Source: Blumeriella jaapii (lineage: Eukaryota; Ascomycota; Leotiomycetes; Helotiales; Drepanopezizaceae). From it: 64,000 nucleotides of DNA. The stretch is from contig VWND01000029.1 in assembly GCA_009599575.1 (NCBI GenBank), positions 62,001 to 126,000 of the forward strand. The letters run 5' to 3'. Position numbers and translations under genes: made by a program. Numbering within the stretch: the stretch's first letter is position 1; the number at the start of each line of letters is the position of its first letter. Below the pieces are notes generated by a model, which saw only the letters and a list, made by a program, of their open reading frames with translations, made no database searches and was not told the DNA's origin. Of the stretch, positions 12,842-24,239 are shown in pieces.

Positions 12842-15800
12842 ATATATAATATATTCGTAGCTTATAAAATAAGCGCCGTTTTTATACTTTTCGCAGCCGT
12901 CCGAAAAAATCGTAACGTTTTCGGAAAGTAATTTTGTTTATTATTTTTTAAAATTTTTCGCGGCTTTTTTTTTAAAAAATTTATAATAAAATCGGTGCGG
13001 CTGCCGGGCGAAAAATGCGAAAAAATTAATTTAAATCGTGGAATTTGTAGAAAAATATCGCCGAAGCGCTAGATTTTCGTTTTAGCGATTATATATATGC
13101 CCGCGTATTTGCTTCGAGAAATTACTAAAATAAAAATGCGTTAAACTAAAAAATGCGTTTCGTTTACGATTTGCAATTTTATCGCAAAGCGTGTTTTAGC
13201 TTTTTTTAAAGCCGCGTTTACGAAAAAAAAAAAAAAGCTTGCGTTTCGTATTATTATAATAAAAAAAATAATGCGCTATATAAAAAATACTTTTCGTACG
13301 GCTAAAATAATAGTTTTTTGTATTAAATCGATATAATCGCCGAAACGGATGCTAATTTGACTGTTTCGTCCGATTCGGCGTTTAAGTTTCGTACGGCTTG
13401 CGTATCAGATTTCGGTTTTAAATAATATCGAAAGGAAAATATAAGTAATTATTGCTTTTCGCAGCGCGTTGGCCGAAAAGCTATTATTAATTCGGCCGAA
13501 GCTTTTGATATATTACGCCGCTTGTCGTGTTTTATTTACGCGTTTTTTAACGTGTCGTTTGAAAATAAGTTTTCGATCGAATCAGATTTTTAATTAACGC
13601 AGCGCGGATTGCTCGCTTTTTTTTCGTCGTAATAATATAAAAAATCGTAATTTTATCGTCGATTATAATCGAAAAAGCGTAATTATTATTTTGCGTAATA
13701 ATATATATTATTTCGATTTTTTCCGGCGCGAAAGCGATTTTATATTCGTTTTTTTATTCGAAAAATATCGCGAACGTTTTTTGTAAATAATTCGATATTA
13801 TCGTTTAAATTATATAAAATACGATAAATTAATATATTATTTGCGTATTTAAAACGAAAAATAAAATTTTGATTAAGCAATTTTATTAAATATAATATAT
13901 ACAAAACCGAAAAAAAAATAGCGATTTTTAAAAAATGTCGTAATAAACGTAGCTGAAATCGGTGATTTTTTTTTTCGAATCGTATTTGCATTCGTCGTTT
14001 TGTAAAAAACGATTTAATTAATAAAAAAAATAAAAAAAGCTATTTTTGCTCGGTTATTTTTTTAAATAAGCGTCGGGTTAAAACGACGTCGAACGCGTTT
14101 TGCACGTTTAAAATAATAATCGTAATATATTTTTTTGAAATAAGCGCAATTTCGATATCGGCCGTAAAATACGCTGTTAAATCGAAAGCAAAGCGTTTCG
14201 GAAAAGCGCTTTTATATTATAAATTAAGCAGGCCGGTCGTAAGCGTTGTTTACGCGATTTTGCTAACGATAATTTTTTCGAAGTTTTTAAATATACAAAA
14301 AAAAAAGCGATCGGGCGTTACAAATATAAAAAAAATTTATTCCGTTTGCCGGTTTTAATTATTATAATTATTTCGGCCAGCTTTTAAAAAATCGGAAAAT
14401 AATTCGTTGCGAAACAGCGGTTAAACAAATTATATATAACGGTTTTGATTTTTTTCTAATAAGCTTTTAAAAATTTTATTATAATCCAGTTAATATCCGA
14501 AAAAGTATTAATAATTTCGATATAATATTTTTTTATTTTTTCGAACGATACGAAGTTTATTTAAAAAAAATGGTTCGATTTTGCTTATTCGATAAAAAAA
14601 TCTTAATCGAAATCGTCGGTGGCTGAAAAGCGGCCAAGCATTTCGTTTTTTAAAATATTAATTTTGTTTTTAATATTTTTAATTATAATATCGTTTATTA
14701 TTAATAAAAAAGCTTTAAAATTCGTAATTATTCGATATTAGCCTATTATTTTATATAACTTTTCGTTATTATCGATTTCGTTAATAAACTTTCGTTAATA
14801 ATTTTTTTTCGCTTTGCGTATTATAACGAAAAATTACTTAGTTTTTTCGAAGATTTTACCGTTGTATATTATTTTGCGTATTCGCAAATATTTGTTTTTA
14901 GCTTTTTAATATTCGTCGGTTTATTATAAAATAGCTTATAAGCCTTTTTAAAAAAGCTTTCCGACAGTTGTAATGCTTTTTTAAAAAACCCGGGCCAGCG
15001 CAGCCGCGTATTCGTTTAGTTTTTCTAGCGTTGATAATATAACGGAATCCGCGAATCGGCTGATTTTTACGCGTATTAAATTTACGAATTTGCCGAGTTT
15101 TAAATCGAATATTTTATAATATATTTGAATTACGAATATTTTTTTTTTATTAAAAAAAATCGTTATTTGAATTTCGTAATTTAAACCGTTATATATATCG
15201 TATCGTATCGTAATAATCGAATTAAATACGTTCGAAAAAGTAAAATCCAAAACGTGTTTTTTATTATAAATGGATTCGCTAACGGCGCCGATAAAATCCA
15301 TATCCGAAATAACAGCCTAATTCGCGAAATATTTTTTATTTTTTGCTGTATTCGACCCGAATTTAAAAATATTATATCGGATATTAAAATCGCCGTTTAT
15401 TATGCAATTAAAAAATAATTCGAAATATATTACGTAGTTTAATATTTATTAAATATGGCCCTGTTTGTATACGTTAAAAATAAAATATATATTTACGTTT
15501 AGCCAAAACAGATTTCTGCTGTTAATTAATCGTCGTTATTATAAATTAAGCTTTGCGCTTTTTCGAATATAAATTAATATTTTAAAACGTATTCGCTCGA
15601 AGATTTTTTTTTCGGTTTCGTTTTATAAATCGATCGGTATATACAAATCGTATAACGAATAGTTTTGTGTTTTGATTTTCGAAGCGTTTTAAAGTTTTTA
15701 TACGCAAATTACGTTTATACGTTTTATATCGTATAAATATAAAAGCGTAATATGCTTCGATTATTTTTTTTAAACTTTGCTTAGCAAATATTAAAATTTG

Positions 15801-16230
15801 TTTTAAGCTTTCGATTGCGAAATTTTCCGCGTTGCTTATAAAAATATTTTATTATTAAAAAATAAAAGTATTAATATCGATATTTATTTTTTTTAATTCG
15901 TTTGCGAAAGCTTAGGATTTATTTCGTAATTAATCCGATAAAAACGAATAAATTATTTTTTAACGAAATAAAAAAAAAGCGTATTTTGCGAAAAAGCTAC
16001 GAAAGCCGTATCGTCGAAAATCGAATATATTTTTCGGCCAAAATATTAAATATTCAGCGATTATTTTAAAATTGAATTTCGGATTAAACGGCCCGAAAAA
16101 ATTACGTTTAGCGTTATAGCCGCGGCGAAAATAATAATTAAAAGCGCGGTGTTTTTTATATTCGTATGCCGTTACGGCGTTTTCGCGTTTTTTTTTTTCG
16201 GCCCGCGTTATTAAAAACCGGGTTATTATT
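12842..16230 (-). pseudogene. LINE ORF2 remnant (endonuclease, RT, start of RNase H)
   Basis: The endonuclease end is read in the 106-residue frame at 14981-15301. GAVSESIYNKKHVLDFTFSN matches the Tad-type 'GAVSESTHxxGHxLDLxFSN' region, including the place of the SDH motif (now NYE). The RT palm is in the frame at 13740-13991: FKYANNILIYR replaces F-x-Y-A-D-D, so both catalytic Asp codons have become Asn. Beyond this the thumb (IWYASRTKL), a zinc-like/connector region and, at about 12860, the first RNase H motif (FRTAAKS for F-S-D-G-S) can be followed. The N-terminal endonuclease motifs around 16000 are too degraded to place. Confidence 0.8.
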
Positions 16231-16234
16231 ATTT

Positions 16235-16735
16235 GAAAAAATAAATATTTTAATAATAAAAATAATCGCGATCGAATAGGCCGCTTTTTTCTAATCGCCG
16301 GACAGTTTTTTAAATTTTTTTTAATTAATCGTATTATTTTATTATTTACGCGGCGAAAAGCCGCAAAACAGCGTAAATAATCCGCAACGTATAACTTATA
16401 ACAATTCGCGTATTAAAAAGCTGTTTTGCAATTAAAATTAATCGGGCTATCGTAGTTTTGTATTCGGTTATTATAATAATTGTAATAAGCGTATCGAATG
16501 CAAATTAATAAATTGCAAAAGCTTTGGCATTTAAAATTATAGCGAAGTATAACCGGTTTTTTATCGATAAATTTGGCTTAAACGCTGACGCCGAAAAAAG
16601 TAAAGTTTTTAATTAATTATAAAAAAAAAAAAATTTAAATTTGCTTGCTTATAATTAAGTTTGCTTCGTATCGAAAAAAGCGCGTATTAATCGGCTTAAT
16701 TTTGATTTAAATAAAAACTTTGTTTTTTATATATT
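16235..16735 (-). pseudogene. LINE ORF1 C-terminal part with zinc knuckles
   Basis: On the - strand a Cys-rich segment reads CQSFCN...CIRYAYYN...NCKTA...YANCYKLYVADYLRC. The spacing fits the two or three CCHC-type knuckles that end ORF1 of Tad1/I-type LINEs, with several Cys and His lost (Cys>Tyr is the expected G>A change). The frame continues directly across the N insertion into 23018-23060 when N and one target copy are removed. Confidence 0.65.
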
Positions 16736-16967
16736 TGTCACGGGAACATTTGCAGACCAGGGAGCAAACGGTGTATTTATTAGTATACTGAATCTTAGGA
16801 ATCTAATGGAATACGAAGAGTTCGTTTGGTTATATCTTAGAGCCGCTAAGTCGCGTTTGCTTCGGGGTTTCGGTAAAGCTTCGGCTATTGGCCGAAAGCC
16901 AAGTCCCGAAGCCATTAAATAAGGTTTTGGCTTAAGATCGGAGGACCGTAGGCCGTGCCCTCTGATA
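16736..16967 (-). repeat. 3' LTR of N
   Basis: 232-bp LTR. On the + strand it starts TGTCACGGGAACATTTGC and ends CCCTCTGATA (TGACA in the partner), i.e. short inverted ends TGTCA/TGACA. It is much less mutated than the element body. The open frame at 16727-16915 on the - strand lies inside it and is not a gene. Confidence 0.92.
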
Positions 16968-16984
16968 TTCTCCCTTTTTTTAAA
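16968..16984 (-). promoter_or_regulatory. Polypurine tract of N
   Basis: In the sense (-) orientation the bases TTTAAAAAAAGGGAGAA lie immediately upstream of the 3' LTR, the expected place for plus-strand DNA priming. This also fixes the direction of the element. Confidence 0.7.
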
Positions 16985-17049
16985 TACCGTCCTTCGTATT
17001 AAATCTAGTTCTGCCTGTGGTAATATTACGTAATATCGAAAAACGCTTT

Positions 17050-17310
17050 AGGATTTAACGTTAAGATACAACTTTCGGTCAGGAATAATAAAATCCTTTG
17101 CTAATATTAATTGGATTTAAAAGCAATACTTTAAGTTTAACGTTAAAATACAATTTTCGGTCAGAAATAATAAAGTCCTTTGCTAATATTAATTGGACTT
17201 GAAAGCAGTGTTTTAAGGTTTGACGTTGAGATACAATTTTCGGTTAGAAATAATAAAATTCTTTGCCAATATTAATTAAATTTAAAAATAATGCTTTACG
17301 AATAATCAAA
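17050..17310. repeat. Tandem repeat, about 82 bp x 3, in the 3' untranslated part of N
   Basis: Three successive units each contain the landmarks 'tttaacgtta', 'caactttcggtcag', 'aataataaa' and 'ctttgctaatattaattgga'. The landmark 'acgtt' recurs at 17058, 17140 and 17223, giving a period of 82-83 bases. The units differ by transitions only. They lie between the end of the polyprotein and the 3' LTR. Confidence 0.85.
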
Positions 17311-17394
17311 ATAATTTTGAATTAAATATTAAAAAAAATATAATATTAAATGTAAATACTAATAGTATATTAATAGTGCTTGTTTTTTTCTGCG

Positions 17395-20300
17395 CCAGGT
17401 TTAAAAAAGTTGTGTTTGAAAAATTTGGCAACCAAATCTGATGCGTTTTCCAGGTTTTCGGCCTTTTGCCAAAAGTCGTAATCCGAAAATTATCTTTTTT
17501 ATTTTATTAAAAAATGCAATTTTTTTCACCGACTTTTAAATGCGGAGTTTAAAATCTGATCGACCTTTTATTTTTCTTTTTATTTTCCGAAATCGTTTTC
17601 TATAAATTCGGAATCCGATGCTTTCGCTTTTTTTTCGCTTTTGTCGATTTTTAACGCTTTGCGGTAAAAACTTAGCAAATTAACGTAGAAAACGTTATAA
17701 AGTTTCCAAATGTTTAAAAGTCGAAGTTTATATATTTAAAAGCCGATTTTGTTTAATATCGAAAAAAATTTAAATTTTTTAGCGTTTAGTTTTTTTTTGC
17801 AAAATCTTTTTGTTTTTAAGTTTTTTTATATTTAAATACATTTTTTCTTCGATAATAAAATGTGTTTAAGCGTGTTTTCTGTCGTAGTATTTTGCTTAAA
17901 AGTTTTGCGCGTAAAATAATATTTTTTTTAAAGTTTAATATATTTGTTTTAATTTTTCCGTTATTTATACGGCTGATTCTGATTTGTAATTTAGTAATTT
18001 TTTCAAGCCAAACGGTTTCGCTTTAATACCGTTTGTTTTAAAAAAAAAATATTCCGGTGAAAAAGAAAATCGCGTTGCTAATAACGAATTCGGCTATCGG
18101 CAGTAAATTTGGCCAATCGTTTTAATTGAAATCTACGTAAAAACGTAAATAAGTTTTTAATACGGCGTTCGCTTTTTCGGTTTATTCGTTAATTTAAAAA
18201 TAAAAAGCAATAGATAGTTTCCGCTTAATATAAAATATTACGATAAAAATATTTTAAAAGCCCGACGTAAATAATAATTTACGGTCGGAAACGATATCGT
18301 CGGATATGCTATGCTTTAAAAATACTGTTTTGCAAAAAATATAAGCGAATTATACCGTTATTATATTTTTGCGAATTGCCGTAAAATAAAATTGTTTTAT
18401 TAAGCGGCAAACGATTATAAATATAATATCGTAAACGGCTGGTTTCCCGGTTTTATTATAAGCGAAATCTTTTTTGCTAAAAGCGTTCGGTAGATTTGTG
18501 ATTAAATTTAGTAAAATATTGCTTTATAAACGTGTGAAAACGGGCAAAAAGCATAGTTTTCCGTTTGTTTTTAACCTGAATAATTTGTTTTTTTTACAAA
18601 TAATATAAAAAAATATATAATTTTCGATATCAGCCGTTATTCCAAACTAGTAAAACAGGCGTTTCAAAGTTGAAATAATTTTGTTACGTTCAAAATGGTC
18701 CGCGGTCGGATTATTATAGAATTTTTTCAGCAATCGTTTTTTTAAAATTAGCATTCGATAAAACGTAAAATCTGAATTTCTTATACATTTACACACCGTT
18801 TACGAATAAAAAATCGGAACCGAAAAGATTTTGGTAAGATTATTATGCTTTTTCGATTTCGAAAGCGATATCGCGTTAAAAAATCTTATTTGTTTTAAAT
18901 TCGCCGTCGTTTGTAATAAAAAAGTTGCTTGTATTTTGAATTTGGTTTTGTTATATTTCTTTCAGTTCTGCTTTCGCGCTTTCGATTTTTTTTTTTTATT
19001 AGTTTTTTTCGCTATGCTGCTAATAAAATAAAATAGATTTTTCTGTTTTTGTAACAATAACAATTCGTTCAGATCCTCGGTATAAAAAGGCTTTAATAAA
19101 GGTTTAACAGGTTCTGAGGGTTTTTAAGCGTAATTTGGTTTTTTTAAAAATGCATCGGCCGGGTTTTTAAAACCGGTTCTATAAATAATTTCGAAATTAA
19201 TAATAAATAATATTATAACTTATTTAGCTTATCGTTTTGTTAGAATGCGAATTATTATAAAATATTTTAAATTGTTATAATTTAAAATAATAATAATTTT
19301 ATAATATACATTTTTTAAATAATATCGCTAATGTTTTATTAACTTTACGATTGCCAAGAGTTTTTTTGGTCGAAAATAATATAATTTACTTTCGCGGAAA
19401 TAAATTTTTTAAAATAAAATGCGATTAGATAAAAATAGGAATCGTTTTATCGTTGGGATATAATACCTGCGAATGCGATTATTAATACGTCGCATTCGAG
19501 CCAGATTTTTAAGCTTAAATTAAAATGTATTAGGAGTGGAGCTTTGCTAAAGGTTTTTTATAGCTCGAAAAAGGATTTAATTGCTTCGTCGTTTTAAAAA
19601 AATAAGCTTTTGCTTTTAAAAAATTTGGTTATTTTAATAATAATTAAATTATAATAGTAAATAAATCTTCGGTAAAAGTTGCAAAATCTTAAAAACGATA
19701 AAGTTTTTTTGGCTATAATAGAGATTGGCTATTCGTTAATCGTAGCCATTTTTTTTTTTATTTATATTTATACCGAAAAATAAAATTATAAATTTTAAAA
19801 ACTCGATTATATTCGTATCGAATTCGCACTTTTCCAGCTTGCAATACAATTTGGCGTTTAAAAAAGCTTTTAAGATTTTAGTAACGTATTCGGTATAAAT
19901 GGATTCGTTATCGAAATAAATTAGTATATTATTTAAAATAAATTATAACGAATATATTTACGAATTTTTTTAAGATTTTATCGATATAAACTTGAAAAGT
20001 GGCCGGTGTATTATATAATTCGAACGGCATTATCAAATATTCGAAAAAGTTAAATCGAATACGAAAAGCGGTTTTTTATTTGTATTTTTTCGCGATGCGA
20101 ATTAAATTAAACCTTTATCGTAAATCTAATTTAGTAAAGATTTTGGCTTTTTCTAGTCGATTAAAGATTTTTAATACTAAAAAAATTAAATACCGGTTTG
20201 AAATTATAATAGCGTTTAGTTTTTTATAATTTACGCAAAATCTTAATGCGTTGTTTTTTTTAATCGTATAAAAAAAAAATACCGCGGCCTTCGATTTCGA

Positions 20301-20760
20301 TAGTTTTATAAATTTTTGTTTTTGCATTTATGCTAAATAGTTTTTTAAAACCTTTTGTTCGTTTTCGGACAGATTGTATAACGGTTCGTAAAAAAGTTTA
20401 AATTCGAATCGTAGGTTGATTTCGTAATCGAAGCCCGAGCGTTCGGAAAAAAAGATTTAGAATTTAGATTTGTTAAAAACTAAGTTTTTAAATTCGGCGT
20501 ATTTATCGGGTAATCGCGGCTTTTTAAGATTTTCGATAATAAAAGATAATAGCTCGTTCGTAAATTTGTAAAAGTTCCGAAATTTAGTATTATAAGTCGG
20601 TATATCGTTAAAAAGGTTTTTTGCCGCGTCGGCGGCGTCGTTTATCAAAAGCATATATTTTTTCGTAATAATAATATCGTAAAAAGTGTTTTAATTATAA
20701 AAATAATTTGGTTTTTAAATTAAGTTTTTCCGATTTCCAGTTTACGACTGAATTGTATTA
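17395..20760 (-). pseudogene. pol: N pol remnant (RT, RNase H, integrase, chromodomain)
   Basis: RT start: frame 20115-20327 with IKKNNALRFCVNYKKLNA and EKAKIFTKLDLR. The YxDD box is at about 19915-19945, read as FILNNILIY (both Asp to Asn). RNase H is at about 19450-19640 (LIAFYFKKFISAKVNY). The integrase core ends at about 18040-18200 (ANAVLKTYLRFYVDFN...WPNLLPIAEF). Chromodomain at 17400-17600: VDQILNSAFKSR, then KKLHFLIK, then FWQKAENLENASDLV, matching the V-x-x-I-L-x-S ... W-E-P-A-E-N-L pattern with Trp codons lost. The chromodomain identifies N as a chromovirus. The frame at 20457-20654 (IENLKKPRLPDKYAEF) is the linker before RT. Confidence 0.85.
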
Positions 20761-22720
20761 TTATAGCCATGGTCGCCCGAAAATAAAATTAGCGAAATAT
20801 ATATTTATTTTCCGGAATTTTTGTATAATTAATGTTTTTATTACGTAGCAATTTAATAAGATCTGGATTGTGCTATCGTTGCAAGCGGAAGCCAATTTCC
20901 GTTTTTTAAACGTTTTTAATTAAAAAACATAGATCGATTCGTGTTTAATAATAAATAAACGGTAAAATTGCGTTATTAATAAAGTTTTTAATAGCGCCGC
21001 AGTTTATAATAGCGTCGAGTTTTTTGATATTTTGCTTTTCGTTTTTAATATATATCGGTATAACGTAAAAATTAAAATTGATATTAATAATATAAAATAA
21101 GTCGTCGGAATTTAAAAAAAGTATATTAAATATAATTAATAAATTATCGCTGATTCCGATTTTTTAATTGTCCGAGCTTTTTCAAAAGGTTTTAATAACG
21201 GAGTTTTTGCTTAGAAATTCCGTCGCTTTTAACGACAAATAAAGTTTTCGTTTTTTAAGCATTTTAATATTATATGTCCGGTTTTTTCGCAAAAAAAGCA
21301 GACGTTATTTTTCTCGTTTTTTTTTTTTTTTTTTTAAATCGATTTCCGGATATCTGGTTTTTTTTTTTAATATTGTCCGAAGTAATAATTAATAGTATGC
21401 GTAAGGAATAAAGGTTAGAGTTTAAAAATGGCGATTCGGTAGTATTTTTAATAAAAGCGCTGCTGTTTTTCGAATTGCTTTTGCTCCCAAAGTCGAAATA
21501 AACCTTTTTTTTTAAAAAAAGGCTTGATTCGCTTCGGATATATTTTTCGGCTTTTAAAACGTAGTTTTTTATTTGGGCGTAAATAATTAATAAAACACCT
21601 TGTGTCAAATCGTAAACGCTTTTGAAAATTAAACGTATTAGTTTTATTCGATATCGTAATAAAACGGCCTGTTTTTTATATCGCCACGAAATTTTTTAAA
21701 AAACGGTCTCGAAGTAATTCGTAAAATCGGTTATTAATTAATTAGCAAATATATAGCAACGTTTTTTTATTTTTTTATCGGCCTCGACCGAATTTTCGAT
21801 CCGGGCGTACTTTTGGTAAAGCCAAGCTTTTAATAGGACTTAATTTATAAACTTATCGATTTTTAAAAGGTTTTTGAAATAAATGCGGATATATGCGATT
21901 CTTTTTTTAATAAAATCTGAAAAGTAGTTTTTAGCGGTTAAAGCTTGCAGATCCGAACGGAAAATGCTTTTTTTAACAAAATAATTTTTTATTTTTAATA
22001 ACTAATATTTAATATCGTTTTTAAAAAAAGTAAAAACCGGTAAAAGCTTTGATTTAAAAGAATTTTTATATCGTTAGGATAAATAGCTGATAAAAAAAAA
22101 GTTTACGAATTCTGCTTCCGAAATAATCGGTTTTTTTTTTTAGGCTTTATAAAAGTTGAAAACGAAATGGAAATAATAATAAATCTAAAAAATTTTAGTA
22201 ATTAATTAATAAGTTTTTAGTAAAAATGGGATTGCGATAAATATTAAAAATATTCGAGTTTTTCTGGTGGCGCTGAAGCTTTGGCTAAAAATCGTTAAAG
22301 CTTTATTTATTAAGCTTTTATAATTGCAAATCTTGCTTTTATCGTTTTGTTTTTTTCGCGCTCGGCTTTTAGTTAGGCTTTTTACGCGCGAAAAAGCTTC
22401 GGAGCGAAAAAAAAAAACGATCGCTAAAATCGATCGTTAATAGCTTTGTTGATAGATAGAGCTTGTAAAATAAATTGTAAAAAAAAAAAGAAAAATAAAA
22501 AAAGTAAAAAACTGTCGTTCGTTTATTAATTTTGTTTTTCGTTTTAAATAGTTATGTTTGTAATGTTTTCGGTATTTAATAATACTGCGTTGCTTAAATC
22601 GGAATTTGGAATTAAAACGTTTTTTTTTGCTCAGAATTTATCGAGTTTTTTTTTTCGTTATAAATTAATTATAAAGCCAATCGGTTTTTCTATCGAAATC
22701 GAAATTTAAAGTTTTAAATA
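20760..22720 (-). pseudogene. gag: N gag and protease remnant
   Basis: The frame 21270-21608 ends with a basic run followed by SAFFAKKPDI, a decayed C-x2-C-x4-H type knuckle (original C-F-F-C-x-K-P-G-H). Between it and RT, near 20960-21020, the sense strand reads LDAIINCGAIKNFIN, the retroviral protease active-site loop L-I-D-C-G-A-T-x-N-F-I with Asp turned to Asn. The gag body from 21600 to 22720 keeps helical, Lys-rich segments but no intact frame. Confidence 0.7.
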
Positions 22721-22785
22721 TGCGAAATTGAACGAAAGTACGAATAAATGCTTGCTAGCCGGTTCTGAAAAAAAAAAATTCAGAT

Positions 22786-23017
22786 TATTACGGGAATATT
22801 TGCAAACCAAAAAGCAAACGGTGCATTTATTAGTATACTAAATCTTAAGGATTTAATAGAATACGAAAGGTTCGTTTGGTTATATCTCAGAGCCGCTAAA
22901 TCGCGCTTGCTTCGGAGTTTCGGTAAAGCTTCGGCTGTTAGCCGAGAACCAAGTCCCGAAGCCATTAGGTAAGGTCTTGGCCCAAGGTCGGGGGACCGTG
23001 GGCCGTGCCCTCTGACA
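22786..23017 (-). repeat. 5' LTR of N
   Basis: 232 bp, same length as 16736-16967 and differing by transitions only. Its outer end keeps TGACA at 23013-23017; its inner end TGTCACGGG has become TATTACGGG. Confidence 0.92.
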
Positions 23018-23651
23018 ATATTTTAAGCAATAAAAAACGTCGCCGAATAGTTTCGGAACCGTAGCTGAAACGTTTTGTATTATATAATTGTATTATTTTT
23101 CCGAAATACGTACGGCGGTGGCTTCGAGTATTTTGCGAAAGATTTCGACGCTTTTTTAAATAGTAAAAAAAGTTTTTGATTTTTAAATCGATTAAATAAA
23201 AAGTTCAGTTTTGTTTTCGTAAACGTTAAATTTTTAATCGCGTTTTTTTTTTAAGCCCGGTATAAATTTCGCGATTTTTTGCTTAAAAACGAAAGTATTA
23301 AGCTTGTTTAATAAAATGCTTTTCGCCGACGTAATTAAAAAGCGATAGTTTTATCGAATTTTTGCTAATTAATTTTTAATAAACGAATTTAAAAAAACGC
23401 GTAAGATTTTATTAATAAACGAACGCGTTTGTTATTATAGTTTTTTAGCGATAATCGATTTTAATTTCTCGGGATTTATTAAAGTTTTTAAATTTTTTCG
23501 TAAAACTCGGTCTTTTTAAATAATTAATTTAATAAAAAAAAAAAAAAATTCGATGCTATTTGGCGAAGCGGCGAAAAAAATAATAAAAGCGCGGGTTTGC
23601 AAAAAAAAAAAAAAATCTTTTGCAAGCTTTTCGGCGTATTATCGCGCTTCG
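23018..23651 (-). mobile_element. LINE ORF1, middle piece between N and A
   Basis: Continuation of the LINE in its sense direction upstream of the N insertion. On the - strand a frame reads VPKLFGDVFYCLKY into the N junction and resumes at 16735. The 3' target copy of N (ATATT, 23018-23022) and the 5' target copy of A (CTTCG, 23647-23651) bracket it. Homopolymers near 23540 and 23600 are typical of heavily mutated ORF1 spacer. No domain is recognisable. Confidence 0.6.
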
Positions 23652-23915
23652 TATGACGACTCACTCGTTTGCCCCTCGCGTCACCCCAGCAACTACGTAT
23701 AGTTGCAAGCTCCCTGGTCTTCTGGTGGATCTCCCATCAACTATGGAAATTATCATATATATAAAGCTTTCTCCCCTTAGCAATCTCTGCCTTCTGCAGT
23801 TGTTAATTCTAAGTGAATATCTTTATTACAAAATCAAAAGCTCGTTTTTTATACCATATAAATACGGCGATCAATTAACTAATTTCCCAGCCCTCCGATT
23901 AATTAAATCGTTATA
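23652..23915 (+). repeat. 5' LTR of A
   Basis: 264 bp. A TATA box (atatatataaag) lies at about 23754-23765. A site at about 23799-23808 (AGTTGTTAAT, AGTTGTTGAT in D) is complementary to the sequence just after the LTR. Open frames running through this LTR (e.g. 23620-24042) are not genes. Confidence 0.92.
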
Positions 23916-23917
23916 TT

Positions 23918-23927
23918 ATCAACAATT
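23918..23927 (+). promoter_or_regulatory. Putative self-priming primer-binding site of A
   Basis: Two bases after the LTR end lies ATCAACAATT. In B the same place reads ATCAACAACT, the exact complement of AGTTGTTGAT inside the family LTR about 40 bases after its TATA box. That is the arrangement of Tf1, where the 5' end of the transcript folds back to prime. No tRNA-type TGG start is present at this place. Confidence 0.6.
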
Positions 23928-24239
23928 TTTTTTTTACGCTAGCGACGGCGTAAATTTTTTTTTTTTTCGAATTCCTTACGAGTTATATCAAAATGATCGA
24001 CCGGTCGTGAAAAGGCTTATTTCCGCATTTCGCGAAAAATAGCTTCTGTTTAACGATCCTCCTTTTAGCAAAGCTTTTCAGCTTCTGCTACTACATTTCA
24101 ACCTTTCTTTTTTTAATCAGCGAAAAAGCAACCTCCCCCAGAAGCTTTTTCTTTTGAAAAACAGTTTTTTTCCCGAGGAAAAAAAAACAAAAAAAAAGGC
24201 AGAGCGCCAACCATTTCGCCTGCCACCTTTTTCTTGCAG

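Larger units (their letters stand above)
12842..16735 (-). mobile_element. Tad1-like LINE, main piece (ORF1 end plus ORF2)
   Basis: A non-LTR retrotransposon read on the - strand, in order: zinc-knuckle end of ORF1, AP endonuclease, reverse transcriptase, and the beginning of RNase H. It is cut on the right by element N (TSD ATATT at 16731-16735 and 23018-23022) and on the left by X'. The piece upstream in the LINE's sense is at 23018-23651. The 3' end would lie beyond the left edge of the window on the far side of X'. All frames are disrupted by RIP-type stops. Confidence 0.85.
16736..23017 (-). mobile_element. N: full-length Ty3/gypsy chromovirus, RIP-mutated
   Basis: 6.28-kb element with 232-bp LTRs (16736-16967 and 22786-23017) and a perfect 5-bp target duplication, ATATT, on both sides. 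The sense strand is -. Remnants in order from right to left are gag with a zinc knuckle, protease, RT, RNase H, integrase and chromodomain. A purine tract (AAAAAAAGGGAGAA in sense) sits against the 3' LTR. It lies inside LINE ORF1. Confidence 0.92.

Noticed and set aside
17050..17310. CRISPR-like array
   Set aside because: Direct tandem repeats without spacers, inside a eukaryotic retrotransposon.
22786..22800. A tRNA primer-binding site next to the N 5' LTR
   Set aside because: The sequence after the LTR in sense (TCTGAATTTTTTT) matches no tRNA 3' end I can name, and a self-priming match is only six bases.
16727..22965. Two similar 61-62 residue - strand proteins (16727-16915 and 22780-22965)
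   Set aside because: They are the same frame in the two LTRs of element N.
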